From: Thiomicrorhabdus sp. 6S3-12
GTDB lineage: Bacteria > Pseudomonadota > Gammaproteobacteria > Thiomicrospirales > Thiomicrospiraceae
DNA: 64,000 bases
Assembly (NCBI RefSeq): GCF_017571475.1
Contig: NZ_JAGETW010000001.1
Coordinates: forward strand, 186,001-250,000
Reading direction: 5' to 3'
Shown here: piece by piece, positions 26,324-35,675 of the stretch
Numbering within the stretch: position 1 is the first letter of the stretch
Layout: every line of letters starts with the position of its first letter
Program-made: the position numbers and the translations under genes
The notes under the pieces: model-generated
What the model was told of the DNA's origin: nothing
Databases searched by the model: none
The model's input: only the letters and a program-made list of their open reading frames with translations

Positions 26324-26815
26324 TTACGCTGCCGGAGCAAATGCTCTCTGCGGTAACTTGGCGCGCTGCTCGTCCGTTAACAGCTTATGCACTTCCTGGC
26401 GTGTCTGCTGACGCATCTGCTGCATATTCTGTTGTTTTTGCATCAGTACTTTACGAATTGCGTCCTGCTGCTGCGTGCTTAAATTCAGCTTGCGAGTCAT
26501 GCGTTCGATGCGGTTTTCCACTTTCAACTGCATCAAGGCTTGACGTTTTTCGGCACTCATGGCGTTCTTGTGAAAACCGCCCTTGTGCATAGCCTTGTGC
26601 ATAGCCTTGTGCATTGAAAAATGCCCCCCTGCATGAAAATTGTGACCGGTGCCTTTCAGACGATTGTGTTTATGCATCATGTATTGCTGATGGCCATAAC
26701 TCCCTTCGCCTTTATACATCCCTTTGTTCTGACAGAAATCTCCGTTTCCGGCAAAAGCCACTGTGGTGATTCCAGCCAGGGCAACGATACCGATAATAGA
26801 TGCTACTTTTTTCAT
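26324..26815 (-). CDS. Spy/CpxP-like periplasmic protein, Met/His-rich
   Basis: The 163-residue protein starts at the ATG at 26815 (AGGAGA upstream; a tandem ATG lies two codons earlier). It has a signal peptide (MKKVASIIGIVALAGITTVAFAG), a His/Met-rich linker with the repeat MHKAMHKAMHKGGFHK (possible copper binding), and a helical C-terminal part with LNLSTQQQ resembling the LTxxQ motif of CpxP/Spy chaperones. It is downstream of the response regulator gene, and TGCAA direct repeats lie just upstream. Confidence 0.82.
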   Translation of the reverse strand: MKKVASIIGIVALAGITTVAFAGNGDFCQNKGMYKGEGSYGHQQYMMHKHNRLKGTGHNFHAGGHFSMHKAMHKAMHKGGFHKNAMSAEKRQALMQLKVENRIERMTRKLNLSTQQQDAIRKVLMQKQQNMQQMRQQTRQEVHKLLTDEQRAKLPQRAFAPAA

Positions 26816-26874
26816 TGTCATTCTCCTGAACAATTTATTGAAACCGAAGGGTTTGCTTCGGGTTGTGTTCAGTA

Positions 26875-26903
26875 TGCAATCGAATCGTGCAAACTTTATG
26901 CAA
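26875..26903 (-). promoter_or_regulatory. TGCAA direct-repeat operator upstream of the Spy-like gene
   Basis: TGCAA occurs at 26875, 26888 and 26899; the last two are 11 bases apart, the half-site period of OmpR-family regulators. The same TGCAA pair with an 11-base period lies upstream of the histidine kinase gene (29120-29135). Confidence 0.5.
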
Positions 26904-26926
26904 GGAAAAAGAGATGCTGTGCAAGA

Positions 26927-27637
26927 TTATGCACCGGAAGCCGATTCACTCTCCGCAAAAGCATTGGCGGCAAACTTGTAACCGACGCCATAGACCGACT
27001 GAATCCAGTCATTTTCCCCTAAGGCCGCACTCAGCTTCTGGCGCAGTTTTTTAATATGACTGTCAATGGTACGATCGGAGACGATCCGGTGATCGTGATA
27101 AATGCTGTCAATCAACTGCGCGCGGGAAAAAATTCGCCCCGGCGCCTGAGACAAAGTACGCAAAATCTCAAATTCCACCGCCGAAAGATCCACCTTGTCA
27201 CCCTGATAACGAACCTGATAACGTTCGCCATCCAGAATCCAGCCGTTATCCTGAGGGTGTTCGCTGCTCGGTTTGGCCCGGCGCAAAAGCGCTTTGACTC
27301 GTGCGACCACTTCCCGCGGACTAAAGGGTTTACAGATATAATCATCCGCCCCCATCTCCAAGCCGAGAATTCGGTCAACCTCTTCGACTCTGGCGGTCAG
27401 CATCATAATCGGAATCTGACTGAATCCACGGATCTGCTGACAGAGTTCAATGCCGTCGCTATCGGGCAACATAATATCCAGAATAACGCAGTCGGCCCGA
27501 TTCTCCTTGAGCCACGATACTACCTGTGCACCACGTTCGAAGTACTGTGTCTCGTAACCAAAACTATGCAGATATTCGATTAAAATTTCGGCAATTTTGG
27601 CTTCATCTTCGACGATGACAATCCTCTCCTGGCTCAT
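26927..27637 (-). CDS. OmpR-family response regulator
   Basis: A 236-residue regulator has a receiver domain (phospho-acceptor D54 in CVILDIMLPDSDG, acidic pair EDE near residue 10, Lys in ICKPFSPREV) and a C-terminal winged helix (SAVEFEILRTL, SDRTIDSHIKKLRQKL). It is most like BaeR/CpxR/CusR-type envelope regulators. It overlaps the kinase gene by four bases. The likely targets are the Spy-like gene downstream and its own operon. Confidence 0.93.
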   Translation of the reverse strand: MSQERIVIVEDEAKIAEILIEYLHSFGYETQYFERGAQVVSWLKENRADCVILDIMLPDSDGIELCQQIRGFSQIPIMMLTARVEEVDRILGLEMGADDYICKPFSPREVVARVKALLRRAKPSSEHPQDNGWILDGERYQVRYQGDKVDLSAVEFEILRTLSQAPGRIFSRAQLIDSIYHDHRIVSDRTIDSHIKKLRQKLSAALGENDWIQSVYGVGYKFAANAFAESESASGA

Positions 27638-29064
27638 CCATGCTCCTTTTTCGGTAACCTAACCGCAACTTGTAAACCACCTGATTCGGAAGCGTCGAAT
27701 TGCACCGATCCGCTATGCGCTTCAACGATGCGACTGACTATCGCCAATCCCAGCCCGGCTCCTCCAGAGCGACGATTGCGCGACGGATCGGTACGGAAAA
27801 AACGCTCTGCCAGCTTCTGCATGTCTTTGGTTTCCACGCCCGGCTCCGAATCTTTGATCAGGATCAGCCAGCTTCGATTCTCTTCCTGTAACGATAATTC
27901 AATCATCCCTTGATCTCCATTGCTGCGTTCGGCATCCGTATAGGCCACCGCATTGTGCAACAGGTTATTCAACATCTGCGTCAGGCGCTTTTCATCACCA
28001 TGCACCAACACCTTCCGCGATGCGGGAATGTTCAGTTTGAAAGCGATGCCCTTGGCTTGCGCTTTGGCTCGATAATTCGCCGAAACCATTTGCATCAGCT
28101 CCGTCAGATCCACCGTCTGCATCACATACTGCAAGGCGCCGACATCGCTTAAACTCAGCTGATAAAGGTCTTCGATCAAATGCTGTAACAGCTCCACTTC
28201 CTGATGCAGGTTGTGCAAACTTTTCTCATCCAGCGGACGGATACCGTCACGCATGGCCTCAATGGAACCTTTCAATACCGTCAAAGGCGTTCGCAGTTCG
28301 TGCGAAATATCGGCAACCCACTGATTACGGCTCTGCAGAGAAGCCTGCAAAGTATTAGCCAGATGGTTGAAGTCTCTTTGCAAAGCACCGAACTCGTCCG
28401 AGCGACTGACTTTAGTGCGCTTCTGATAATCTCCTTGAGCCAGAGCGCGAACCGACCCGGTCAATTCACGAATCGGCACCAGAAAATGGTTAGCCAGCGG
28501 CCAGAGAATGACCAGAACCAGCAAGGTGATCAGAATCGCCCCCAGCGTTAAAATTTTAAATTGTGTCTGGGCGAATTCGATATCCGCCTGCTCGATCAAT
28601 TCACGCAAGGGGTGATAACCGATCTGTGCTACGACCTTGCCGTTTACCTGGACCGGAAGGCGCATGCAGGCTTTAGTCATTTTCGGACCGAGAATCACTT
28701 GCCCGTCGTTACTCATCAGACTGACACGTTCTTCAAATTCATCCGGCGCATACGGTCGTCTTTTGGGCTCACGTTTGAGAATAAACGGCAATATTCCCGG
28801 GTTCTGACTTAAATCGATACGATGCGAGAGGTGCAGCAGCCGCTGCCAGTTGGAAAGCGGGAGACCTTCGGCCTCATCGGTCGACTCATACTGCAGATAG
28901 ATTTCCAGGTTGTTTTTCAAACGTTCCAACCGCTGCTGATCCCGCTGGTCGACATAGTGCAGAATCGTCTTGTGCAGAACATATTGGTTACTCCACAGCA
29001 AGGTGCCGAGAATGACAAACCCGAACAACAGCAGAAAACCGACCAGTTTTAAACGAATCCCCAT
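27634..29064 (-). CDS. BaeS-like sensor histidine kinase
   Basis: A 476-residue kinase has a membrane segment at about 8-28, a periplasmic sensor, a second segment at about 170-195, HAMP, the H-box ISHELRTPLTVLKG (phospho-acceptor H255), an N-box (NNLLHNAVAYTD), G1 (IKDSEPGV, where DTGPG is usual) and G2 (GGAGLGLAIV). It is first gene of an apparent operon kinase-regulator-Spy-b561. The signal is unknown; the Spy-like target suggests envelope or metal stress. Confidence 0.93.
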   Translation of the reverse strand: MGIRLKLVGFLLLFGFVILGTLLWSNQYVLHKTILHYVDQRDQQRLERLKNNLEIYLQYESTDEAEGLPLSNWQRLLHLSHRIDLSQNPGILPFILKREPKRRPYAPDEFEERVSLMSNDGQVILGPKMTKACMRLPVQVNGKVVAQIGYHPLRELIEQADIEFAQTQFKILTLGAILITLLVLVILWPLANHFLVPIRELTGSVRALAQGDYQKRTKVSRSDEFGALQRDFNHLANTLQASLQSRNQWVADISHELRTPLTVLKGSIEAMRDGIRPLDEKSLHNLHQEVELLQHLIEDLYQLSLSDVGALQYVMQTVDLTELMQMVSANYRAKAQAKGIAFKLNIPASRKVLVHGDEKRLTQMLNNLLHNAVAYTDAERSNGDQGMIELSLQEENRSWLILIKDSEPGVETKDMQKLAERFFRTDPSRNRRSGGAGLGLAIVSRIVEAHSGSVQFDASESGGLQVAVRLPKKEHG

Positions 29065-29119
29065 AGCCTTCCCTTTGGCACTAATTCAATTACTTTACCG
29101 TAAAACCGACGGGCAAAAT

Positions 29120-29135
29120 TGCAAAAAATATGCAA
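29120..29135 (-). promoter_or_regulatory. TGCAA direct-repeat operator upstream of the histidine kinase gene
   Basis: TGCAAAAAATATGCAA holds two TGCAA half-sites with an 11-base period, 56 bases from the kinase start. It matches the repeat upstream of the Spy-like gene and suggests autoregulation. Confidence 0.5.
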
Positions 29136-29245
29136 CCCGAACCGGGGCGAACTCCGCTTAATCGCGAACAATAAACTGCTATACTCATAACTTGATCAGT
29201 TATCCCGAAACAAACCACAGCAGGCATCAAAGAGTCCGCGATTCC

Positions 29246-30247
29246 ATGAAACGATTTTCACATTTATTCAGCGCTTTTCTGACGATATTTCTTTTTATTA
29301 ACCCGCTCAATTTGGCTCAGGCCAACCCGGCTGCAGAAGGTCATTCGGAATCGAACCATACTCCGAAACTTGCCTATCTGGTCTCCGATATCCATATCCC
29401 TTTCTGGGAAATCATGAGCCGAGGCATTCAGGAGCAGGCGCACACGCTCGGCTATCAGCTGGAAATATACAGCGCGCACAACGAAGCTAAACGCGAGCTG
29501 AAAAATACCATTCAGGCGATCAAACAGAATGTTTCCGGAATCATCGTTTCGCCAACCAACTCTTCCGCCTGTGTCACCATTCTTGAACTCGCCCGCAAGG
29601 CCGGCATTCCCGTGGTTATCTCGGACATCGGAACCGAAAGCGGCGACTATGTCAGCTATATCTCTTCGGATAATTTTCAGGGGGCCTACCAGATCGGACA
29701 GGTTCTGACCGAAAAAATGCAAGCACTCGGCTGGCAGAACGGCAGCGTCGGCATCATCGCGATTCCTCAGGCAAGAGAAAACGGCAAAAACCGGACCGCC
29801 GGATTCCTGAAAGCGCTGGAAGAAGCCGGTATTAAGGGCGGCGGTCTCAAACAGCAGATTACCTTCTCCTATCAGGAAACCTATGACTACAGTAGCGAAC
29901 TGATCAACCAGACGCCGAACCTGAAAGCGATCTGGCTGCAGGGTTCCAACCGCTATCAGGGCGCACTGGATGCCATCCGCGACAGCGGTAAAGAAAACGA
30001 AATCCTGCTGCTGACCTTCGACGCCGAACCGGAGTTTCTGGAATTGATTCCGCAAGGCGTCCTGATCGCTTCCGCCATGCAGCAACCATTTCTAATGGGC
30101 TCCACGGCCGTCTCGGTATTGGATAATTTTTTACACGGGAAAAAGGTTGAAAAAGAGATTAAACTTTCCGTCTTGCCGATTTCGATGGCGAATATTAAAA
30201 AAATGCAGCCGACCATCAAACGAAATGTACTGGGAATACTGAAGTAA
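29246..30247 (+). CDS. Periplasmic sugar-binding-like protein (type I PBP fold)
   Basis: A 333-residue exported protein has a signal peptide (MKRFSHLFSAFLTIFLFINPLNLAQA). It resembles the ribose/LuxP binding-protein family: LAYLVSDIHIPFWEIMSRGIQEQA, then GIIVSPTNSSACV and GIPVVISDIG. An in-frame TTG at 29192 would give an unlikely N terminus. No ABC transporter genes are nearby. It ends 3 bases before the GGDEF-EAL gene, so the two are almost certainly co-transcribed and the protein probably acts as a ligand sensor for it. Confidence 0.85.
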   Translation: MKRFSHLFSAFLTIFLFINPLNLAQANPAAEGHSESNHTPKLAYLVSDIHIPFWEIMSRGIQEQAHTLGYQLEIYSAHNEAKRELKNTIQAIKQNVSGIIVSPTNSSACVTILELARKAGIPVVISDIGTESGDYVSYISSDNFQGAYQIGQVLTEKMQALGWQNGSVGIIAIPQARENGKNRTAGFLKALEEAGIKGGGLKQQITFSYQETYDYSSELINQTPNLKAIWLQGSNRYQGALDAIRDSGKENEILLLTFDAEPEFLELIPQGVLIASAMQQPFLMGSTAVSVLDNFLHGKKVEKEIKLSVLPISMANIKKMQPTIKRNVLGILK

Positions 30248-30250
30248 CTT

Positions 30251-32755
30251 GTGAACGTGAAAAGCAAACCGATCAAAAACAATTCAATCTACCTGAGATC
30301 CGGACTGATCATTATCACTTCAGTGCTGCTGGTTATGGCCGTCACAACCCTTTTTGCCTATCAGGGCGAAAAACAGCGCCTCGATCTAGAAATCAAGGAA
30401 AGCGCGCATCGAACCATGATTGCCGCCGAAGATCATATTACCGACATGATCGCCTCCTACTCGGTCAACGAATACAGCAAAATCGTTCACAACGAGATCG
30501 AGCACAACGGTCTGTTTGCGATGATCATCCAGGACAGCAACATGAGCACCCTCCTCGGAGAGAGTGTTTATTACAAAGGCTATATTCGCAATCATAAAGG
30601 GGAAATCGTCGAATACGACCCTGCCGACAGCCGACAGGCGCAGCAGCTTCACGACGCCTATTTCTCCCAGAAAAAAAATCTGACCGATGCTCAGGGAAAT
30701 CCGCTCGGCACCATCACGGTCTATATCTCCGATGACGAGCTGCACAAGCGGCTGGATAATCTGCTGGTCGAAAACCTGCTCAGTGCCTTGGCGATTTCAC
30801 TTTTACTGGTCGCGACCCTATTTATTATGATGCGCATGCAGCTTTTGCGCCCGCTGACGGAGATTATCGAAACCATTTCTCACCGGGATTCCGACGGCCT
30901 GCCCAAACACTTTGTACCGATCAAAGGGCCTAACGAGATCCAGACGCTGGGCCGAACCCTTAATCACATGGTCGGTGCCATCAAAGCCTCACAGGGCCAG
31001 CTGCTGCAACAACAAGAGGCATTGAAAGCCGCGACCAACCGCTTTCAACTTGCCATTGAAGGCTCCCGCGACGGACTTTGGGACTGGCTCATCAAAGATA
31101 ATGACATCTACTTCTCGGAGCGCTTCGCCAATATGCTCGGTTACTCTCCGGACGATTTTATTTCGACGCCCGAAGCTTGGATGCAGCTCATCCACCCCGA
31201 TGACCTCGACAAGGTGCGCTATCGCATTAACCAATACCTGAGCGGCAAAGGCGACAAAACCTACGAGAACACTTTCCGCATGCAGACCAAACAGGGCGAA
31301 TGGCGCTGGATCAGCGCACGAGGCAAAGCCCTGTTTGACGAAAACGGCGAGGCTACCCGTTTTGTCGGCTTTAACTCGGACATCACCAAAGCGATACAAC
31401 AGCAGGAAGAGCTGCAGGAACAGAAAAACATTCTGCAGTATTACGCCAGCCACGACCCGCTGACCGGTCTGGCCAACCGCAGTCTGTTTTATGACCGGCT
31501 CGAACAGGCCATCAGGAAATCACAGAGAAATTCCGAGAAACTGGCCGTCTTCTTTATCGATCTCGATAACTTCAAAGAGATCAATGACTCTCTGGGGCAC
31601 GATATCGGCGACGAAGTGCTCAAAGCGGTTTCCGAACATCTCAAAAAGCTGATCCGCTCCGGCGATACTTTCGCCCGTTTGGGCGGCGATGAATTCACCA
31701 TTCTGATTGAAGAACTCAAACAGGAACAGCACGCCTCTATCCTGGCGGAAAAGATCGTTAAAGACCTCAATCAGCCGATCCTCGTGCGTAACCACGAGCT
31801 CCATCTCGGTTGCAGTATCGGTATCAGCATCTACCCGGAAAACGGCGACAACCCGACCGACCTGCTGAAAAATGCCGATGCCGCCATGTACCGCGCCAAG
31901 AATCAGGGGCGCAACAACTTCCAGTATTATTCACGGGAGATGACCGAAGAAGCTTTCGACCGTTTGAATATGGAAGCCAATATCCGCTCCGGAATACAGA
32001 ACGGCGAGTTTGTAGTGTATTACCAGCCGCAGATCGATTTTAGCAACCGTAAAATTCTCGGCATGGAGGCTTTGGTCAGATGGAATCATCCGGAACTGGG
32101 CTTTATTCCTCCGGCGAAATTTATTCCGGTAGCGTCCAGTACCGGGGTGATTGTCGATCTTGATCGTCATGTCATGCACAAAGCGGTGCAGGACTTTGCC
32201 GGCTGGCATAAACAGGGATTGGAACCGGGTCGTCTGTCGATGAATCTGAATATCAAACAATTGCAACGCGAAGACTTTGTCGAGTTCCTCAAATGGCTGA
32301 TTACCGATTCCAACTGTCAGGCTCGGTGCCTGGAACTTGAAGTGACCGAGGGCGAGCTGATGAATAACCCTCAGCAGTCGATCCAGCTCCTGAAACAGAT
32401 CGATCAGCTTGGCATCACCCTCTCTCTGGATGATTTCGGAACCGGCTATTCGTCACTGTCGTACCTGAAACGACTGCCGATCTCCAAACTGAAAATCGAC
32501 CAGTCCTTCGTACGCGACCTGCCGGACGACAAAGAAGATGCTGCCATTACCGGTGCGATTATCGCTCTGGCGAAGAGTCTGAAGCTGGATATTCTGGCCG
32601 AGGGTACCGAAAACGAAGAACAGGTTCGCTTTTTGAGTGAACAGGGCTGCTCGAACTTCCAAGGCTACTATTTTGCCAAACCGATGCCTGCCGATAAGAT
32701 CAAAGACTATCTGAACCAATTCCGCTCCGAAGCGTTCGCGGAAGATAAAGGGTAA
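30251..32755 (+). CDS. Membrane GGDEF-EAL protein with PAS domain (c-di-GMP turnover)
   Basis: The 834-residue protein (GTG start) has an N-terminal membrane segment (about 15-37), a periplasmic domain, a second segment (about 176-196), HAMP, PAS/PAC (about 260-385), GGDEF (GGDEF at 478-482, with an RSGD inhibitory site five residues before) and EAL (EAL at 606-608; loop 6 DDFGTGYSS intact). Both catalytic signatures look complete, so it may both make and degrade cyclic di-GMP. The genetic link to a periplasmic binding protein resembles the Vibrio NspS-MbaA pair, where the binding protein controls the enzyme. Confidence 0.92.
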   Translation: MNVKSKPIKNNSIYLRSGLIIITSVLLVMAVTTLFAYQGEKQRLDLEIKESAHRTMIAAEDHITDMIASYSVNEYSKIVHNEIEHNGLFAMIIQDSNMSTLLGESVYYKGYIRNHKGEIVEYDPADSRQAQQLHDAYFSQKKNLTDAQGNPLGTITVYISDDELHKRLDNLLVENLLSALAISLLLVATLFIMMRMQLLRPLTEIIETISHRDSDGLPKHFVPIKGPNEIQTLGRTLNHMVGAIKASQGQLLQQQEALKAATNRFQLAIEGSRDGLWDWLIKDNDIYFSERFANMLGYSPDDFISTPEAWMQLIHPDDLDKVRYRINQYLSGKGDKTYENTFRMQTKQGEWRWISARGKALFDENGEATRFVGFNSDITKAIQQQEELQEQKNILQYYASHDPLTGLANRSLFYDRLEQAIRKSQRNSEKLAVFFIDLDNFKEINDSLGHDIGDEVLKAVSEHLKKLIRSGDTFARLGGDEFTILIEELKQEQHASILAEKIVKDLNQPILVRNHELHLGCSIGISIYPENGDNPTDLLKNADAAMYRAKNQGRNNFQYYSREMTEEAFDRLNMEANIRSGIQNGEFVVYYQPQIDFSNRKILGMEALVRWNHPELGFIPPAKFIPVASSTGVIVDLDRHVMHKAVQDFAGWHKQGLEPGRLSMNLNIKQLQREDFVEFLKWLITDSNCQARCLELEVTEGELMNNPQQSIQLLKQIDQLGITLSLDDFGTGYSSLSYLKRLPISKLKIDQSFVRDLPDDKEDAAITGAIIALAKSLKLDILAEGTENEEQVRFLSEQGCSNFQGYYFAKPMPADKIKDYLNQFRSEAFAEDKG

Positions 32756-32911
32756 TGACACAGAAACGGCTGAGCGCTCTGTCAAAAAGATAAATCAAAA
32801 ATAAACCGAGGCAAGCGAAGTTTTAAAAAGCGCAATCGGCGAAGCGGGAACAACGTCTCCCGGAGCAGAGTCCGCTTCCGGAAAGACGCCAAAAAGAATG
32901 CTCGGGAGCGA

Positions 32912-33088
32912 TTATTCTTTTGATCTGAAAATGCAGTTTTCAGCGTAGGATTTCGCTTCGTTTGCAGACCACTCCCCTTTCGGCTTCTGATCCATCTCTT
33001 CACACCAGGCCTGACTACCGACTTCAGCCGAACAGCCACCAAGAATCAGTCCACTCAGCAAAACCGTTAAATAGAAACTTTTTTTCAT
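32912..33088 (-). CDS. Small DUF3012 lipoprotein
   Basis: A 58-residue lipoprotein has a lipobox LSGLILGGC and the DUF3012 pattern WCEEMDQKPKGEW...NEAKSYAENCIF. The ATG at 33088 begins the signal peptide (MKKSFYLTVLL); the frame continues upstream to 33112 without need. Function unknown. The flanks (32756-32911, 33089-33335) hold no other gene. Confidence 0.8.
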   Translation of the reverse strand: MKKSFYLTVLLSGLILGGCSAEVGSQAWCEEMDQKPKGEWSANEAKSYAENCIFRSKE

Positions 33089-33335
33089 TTTCTTTCCTCT
33101 ATGTAAATACACCGGCGGAGACGACCGTCCACTCCGCTTGAAAATATGCTATCACTATCCGCATAAAACTTCGCAAAATCATATCCCTAAAAACCGCATG
33201 GACACTGTTTTTCCGCGACAGATCCATTCCCGTTTCCGTTTCCGCAAAAGAAGCCGGACAAATCGAATCCTCTGCACTCGACGCAATACAAGGTTTATAA
33301 TCTGCAAATTCTTTATTGAGCACTAAGGTATTTGT

Positions 33336-35258
33336 ATGGCACTGCTGTTTCTACGCGATATTCAACTCAGCTTCGGCTCGGCGCCGCTACTCGACAAAGT
33401 CAGCTTGCAGATCGAACCAAATGACCGGGTCTGTATTGTCGGACGAAACGGTGAAGGCAAATCCACCCTGCTTAAAGTAATTGAAGGCATTATCCCGCCG
33501 GACGACGGGACGCGCATCGTTCAGGATGGCGTACATATCGCCAAATTACAGCAGGAAGTACCGCACGACACCCACGGTTCGGTATTCCATATCATTGCTC
33601 AGGGACTCGGCGACATCGCTCCGCTGCTGGAAAAATTCCATAAATTGAGCGTCAAAATGGAGCAGGATTACTCCGACGAGGTTTTGGCGCATTTCACCCA
33701 GGTGCAACAGGAAATCGATGCCAAAAACGGCTGGGAGCTGAATCAAAAAGTCGATACCGTCATATCCAAACTCGGTCTGCCGCCGGATGTCGAATTCTCA
33801 ACCCTTTCCGGAGGAATGAAACGCCGCGTCCTGCTCGCCAAAGCTCTGGTTCAGGAACCGGACATACTCTTGCTCGACGAACCGACCAACCACTTGGACA
33901 TCCCTTCGATTCAGTGGATGGAAAACTTTTTAACCTCGATGCGTTGTGCACTGGTTTTCATAACCCACGACCGTTCGTTCCTGCAGGCGCTTGCCAATCG
34001 CATCGTCGAACTGGATCGCGGCAAGCTCTCCAACTGGGAATGCGACTACCATACTTACCTAGAACGCAAGGCTGAATGGCTTGCGGCCGAAGCCAAGCAG
34101 AACGCAGAATTCGACAAAAAGCTGGCTCAGGAAGAAGCCTGGATCCGTCAGGGAATCAAAGCACGCCGTACCCGCAACGAAGGTCGTGTGCGCGCCCTGA
34201 AGCAACTGCGCGATGAACATAAAGCGCGCCGTTCGCAGCAAGGCAAAGCCAATCTGCAGACCAATATTGCCGACACCTCCGGAAAACAGGTTATCGAAAT
34301 CAAAGAGCTGGGCTTCAACTATCCGAATAAACCGATCGTTAACGGCTTGTCGAGCGTGATAATGCGCGGAGACAAGGTCGGCATTATCGGTGAAAACGGC
34401 TGCGGTAAATCCACGCTGATCAATTTGCTGCTTGGCAAACTGGAACCTCAGGAAGGTTCGATCAAACTCGGGACCAACCTTAAAATCGCGTACTTCGACC
34501 AGCATCGTGCGCAGTTGAATGAAGAGTTGCCGGTCATCGAAAGCGTCCTCGAGGAAAGCGATCATGTCGAAATCAACGGTCAACGCAAGCATGTCATGGG
34601 CTACCTGGGCGACTTCCTGTTCAGCCCGGATCGAGCACGCCAGCCGGTCAAAGCGCTCTCCGGCGGGGAACGAAACCGACTTCTGCTGGCGCGCGTCTTT
34701 GCCAAACCGTCCAACCTGCTGATTCTGGATGAGCCGACCAACGATCTGGACGTCGAAACACTGGAACTGCTTGAAGAGCTGTTGATGAACTATCAGGGTA
34801 CGGTGCTGATCGTCAGCCACGACCGTGAATTCCTCAATAATGTCTGCACCAGTTCACTGGTCTTCGACGCGCCGGGCGACGTCAACGAATACGTCGGCGG
34901 CTACGACGACTGGTTGCGCCAGCGTCCGAGACACTATACGGAACAGAATAAAACCGAAAAACCGGAAAAGAAAACCGAGAAAAAATCGGAGACTCCAACT
35001 GCGGCCAAAAGCGAAAATAAACCGCCGCAAAAGAAAAAACTCAGCTACAAAGACCAGCGCGAATACGACGCGCTACCGCAATTGCTGGAAGACCTGGAAG
35101 CACAAATCGAGACTCTGAACGAAGAAATCTCCCAGCCGGATTTCTACTCTCAGGATCAGGAGACGATACAAGGCGTGCTGGGCAAACTGCAGGAAAAAGA
35201 AGCCGAACTCGAAGCCGCCTTTGAACGCTGGGAAGAGCTGGAAGCGATGATTTCGTAA
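33336..35258 (+). CDS. uup: ABC-F ATPase Uup
   Basis: This soluble 640-residue ABC-F protein has two ATPase domains (Walker A GRNGEGKST and GENGCGKST; signatures LSGGMKRR and LSGGERNR; Walker B LLLDEPTNHLD and LILDEPTNDLD) and a C-terminal coiled coil (about 570-635) after a Lys-rich linker. Uup proteins bind ribosomes or branched DNA and affect transposon excision and translation quality. The C-terminal coiled coil distinguishes Uup from EttA. Confidence 0.92.
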   Translation: MALLFLRDIQLSFGSAPLLDKVSLQIEPNDRVCIVGRNGEGKSTLLKVIEGIIPPDDGTRIVQDGVHIAKLQQEVPHDTHGSVFHIIAQGLGDIAPLLEKFHKLSVKMEQDYSDEVLAHFTQVQQEIDAKNGWELNQKVDTVISKLGLPPDVEFSTLSGGMKRRVLLAKALVQEPDILLLDEPTNHLDIPSIQWMENFLTSMRCALVFITHDRSFLQALANRIVELDRGKLSNWECDYHTYLERKAEWLAAEAKQNAEFDKKLAQEEAWIRQGIKARRTRNEGRVRALKQLRDEHKARRSQQGKANLQTNIADTSGKQVIEIKELGFNYPNKPIVNGLSSVIMRGDKVGIIGENGCGKSTLINLLLGKLEPQEGSIKLGTNLKIAYFDQHRAQLNEELPVIESVLEESDHVEINGQRKHVMGYLGDFLFSPDRARQPVKALSGGERNRLLLARVFAKPSNLLILDEPTNDLDVETLELLEELLMNYQGTVLIVSHDREFLNNVCTSSLVFDAPGDVNEYVGGYDDWLRQRPRHYTEQNKTEKPEKKTEKKSETPTAAKSENKPPQKKKLSYKDQREYDALPQLLEDLEAQIETLNEEISQPDFYSQDQETIQGVLGKLQEKEAELEAAFERWEELEAMIS

Positions 35259-35265
35259 GACCACA

Positions 35266-35290
35266 GAGGCGGCTCATTCATGAGCCGTCT
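35266..35290 (+). terminator. Hairpin after uup, no T tract
   Basis: A CGGCTCA / TGAGCCG stem with a small bulge lies a few bases after the uup stop codon. No T run follows, so termination is uncertain. Confidence 0.35.
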
Positions 35291-35675
35291 TGCACTTAGT
35301 TAAAATCTATCACACATTGTAAAAACCATTGTATTTTCCTATACAACCTTGAAATAGAGCTTTCACTTTGTTAGTGTATGCACCAACTTTAAGCAACCAA
35401 GACTTAAATTATCTTTTTTCATACTGCAATTACATTGCTGTCTTTTGCGTTTAGGCGCACTTTTTTAGGCCGTGAAAACCGGTCAAGTCTAATCCCTAGG
35501 GCAAAACCCTCAGGATCAATCGTAAGGCATATGCAGCGAGGGGCAACCCTGCCTCAGTCAATTCACCGACTTTACGCTGTTTCGAATATGCTCTTAACGT
35601 CTTTTGTGTTTCTCAAATTAACTTTTGTTTCAGCGCGATTGGTCAAAGACTCATCTTTAACCGAAGACTTCTACT
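35291..35675 (+). promoter_or_regulatory. Long, structured leader/promoter region of the ectoine operon
   Basis: No credible gene lies here. The first part is AT-rich promoter-like DNA. Between 35468 and 35550 three stem-loops follow each other: GGCC/GGTC (35468-35484), CCTAGGG/CCCTcAGG (35495-35514) and AGGG-GCAA-CCCT with a GNRA-type loop (35539-35550). A direct repeat GTCTTTTGYGTTT flanks them (about 35440 and 35600). It could be an RNA leader controlling ectA, or simply promoter DNA; I do not recognise a known riboswitch. Confidence 0.4.

Noticed and set aside
26569-26640. Short tandem repeat that might be a CRISPR fragment
   Set aside because: It is the in-frame MHKA repeat of the Spy-like protein.
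35468-35550. Cyclic di-GMP, glycine or ydaO-type riboswitch upstream of ectA
   Set aside because: The conserved cores of these classes were not found; only generic hairpins can be supported.
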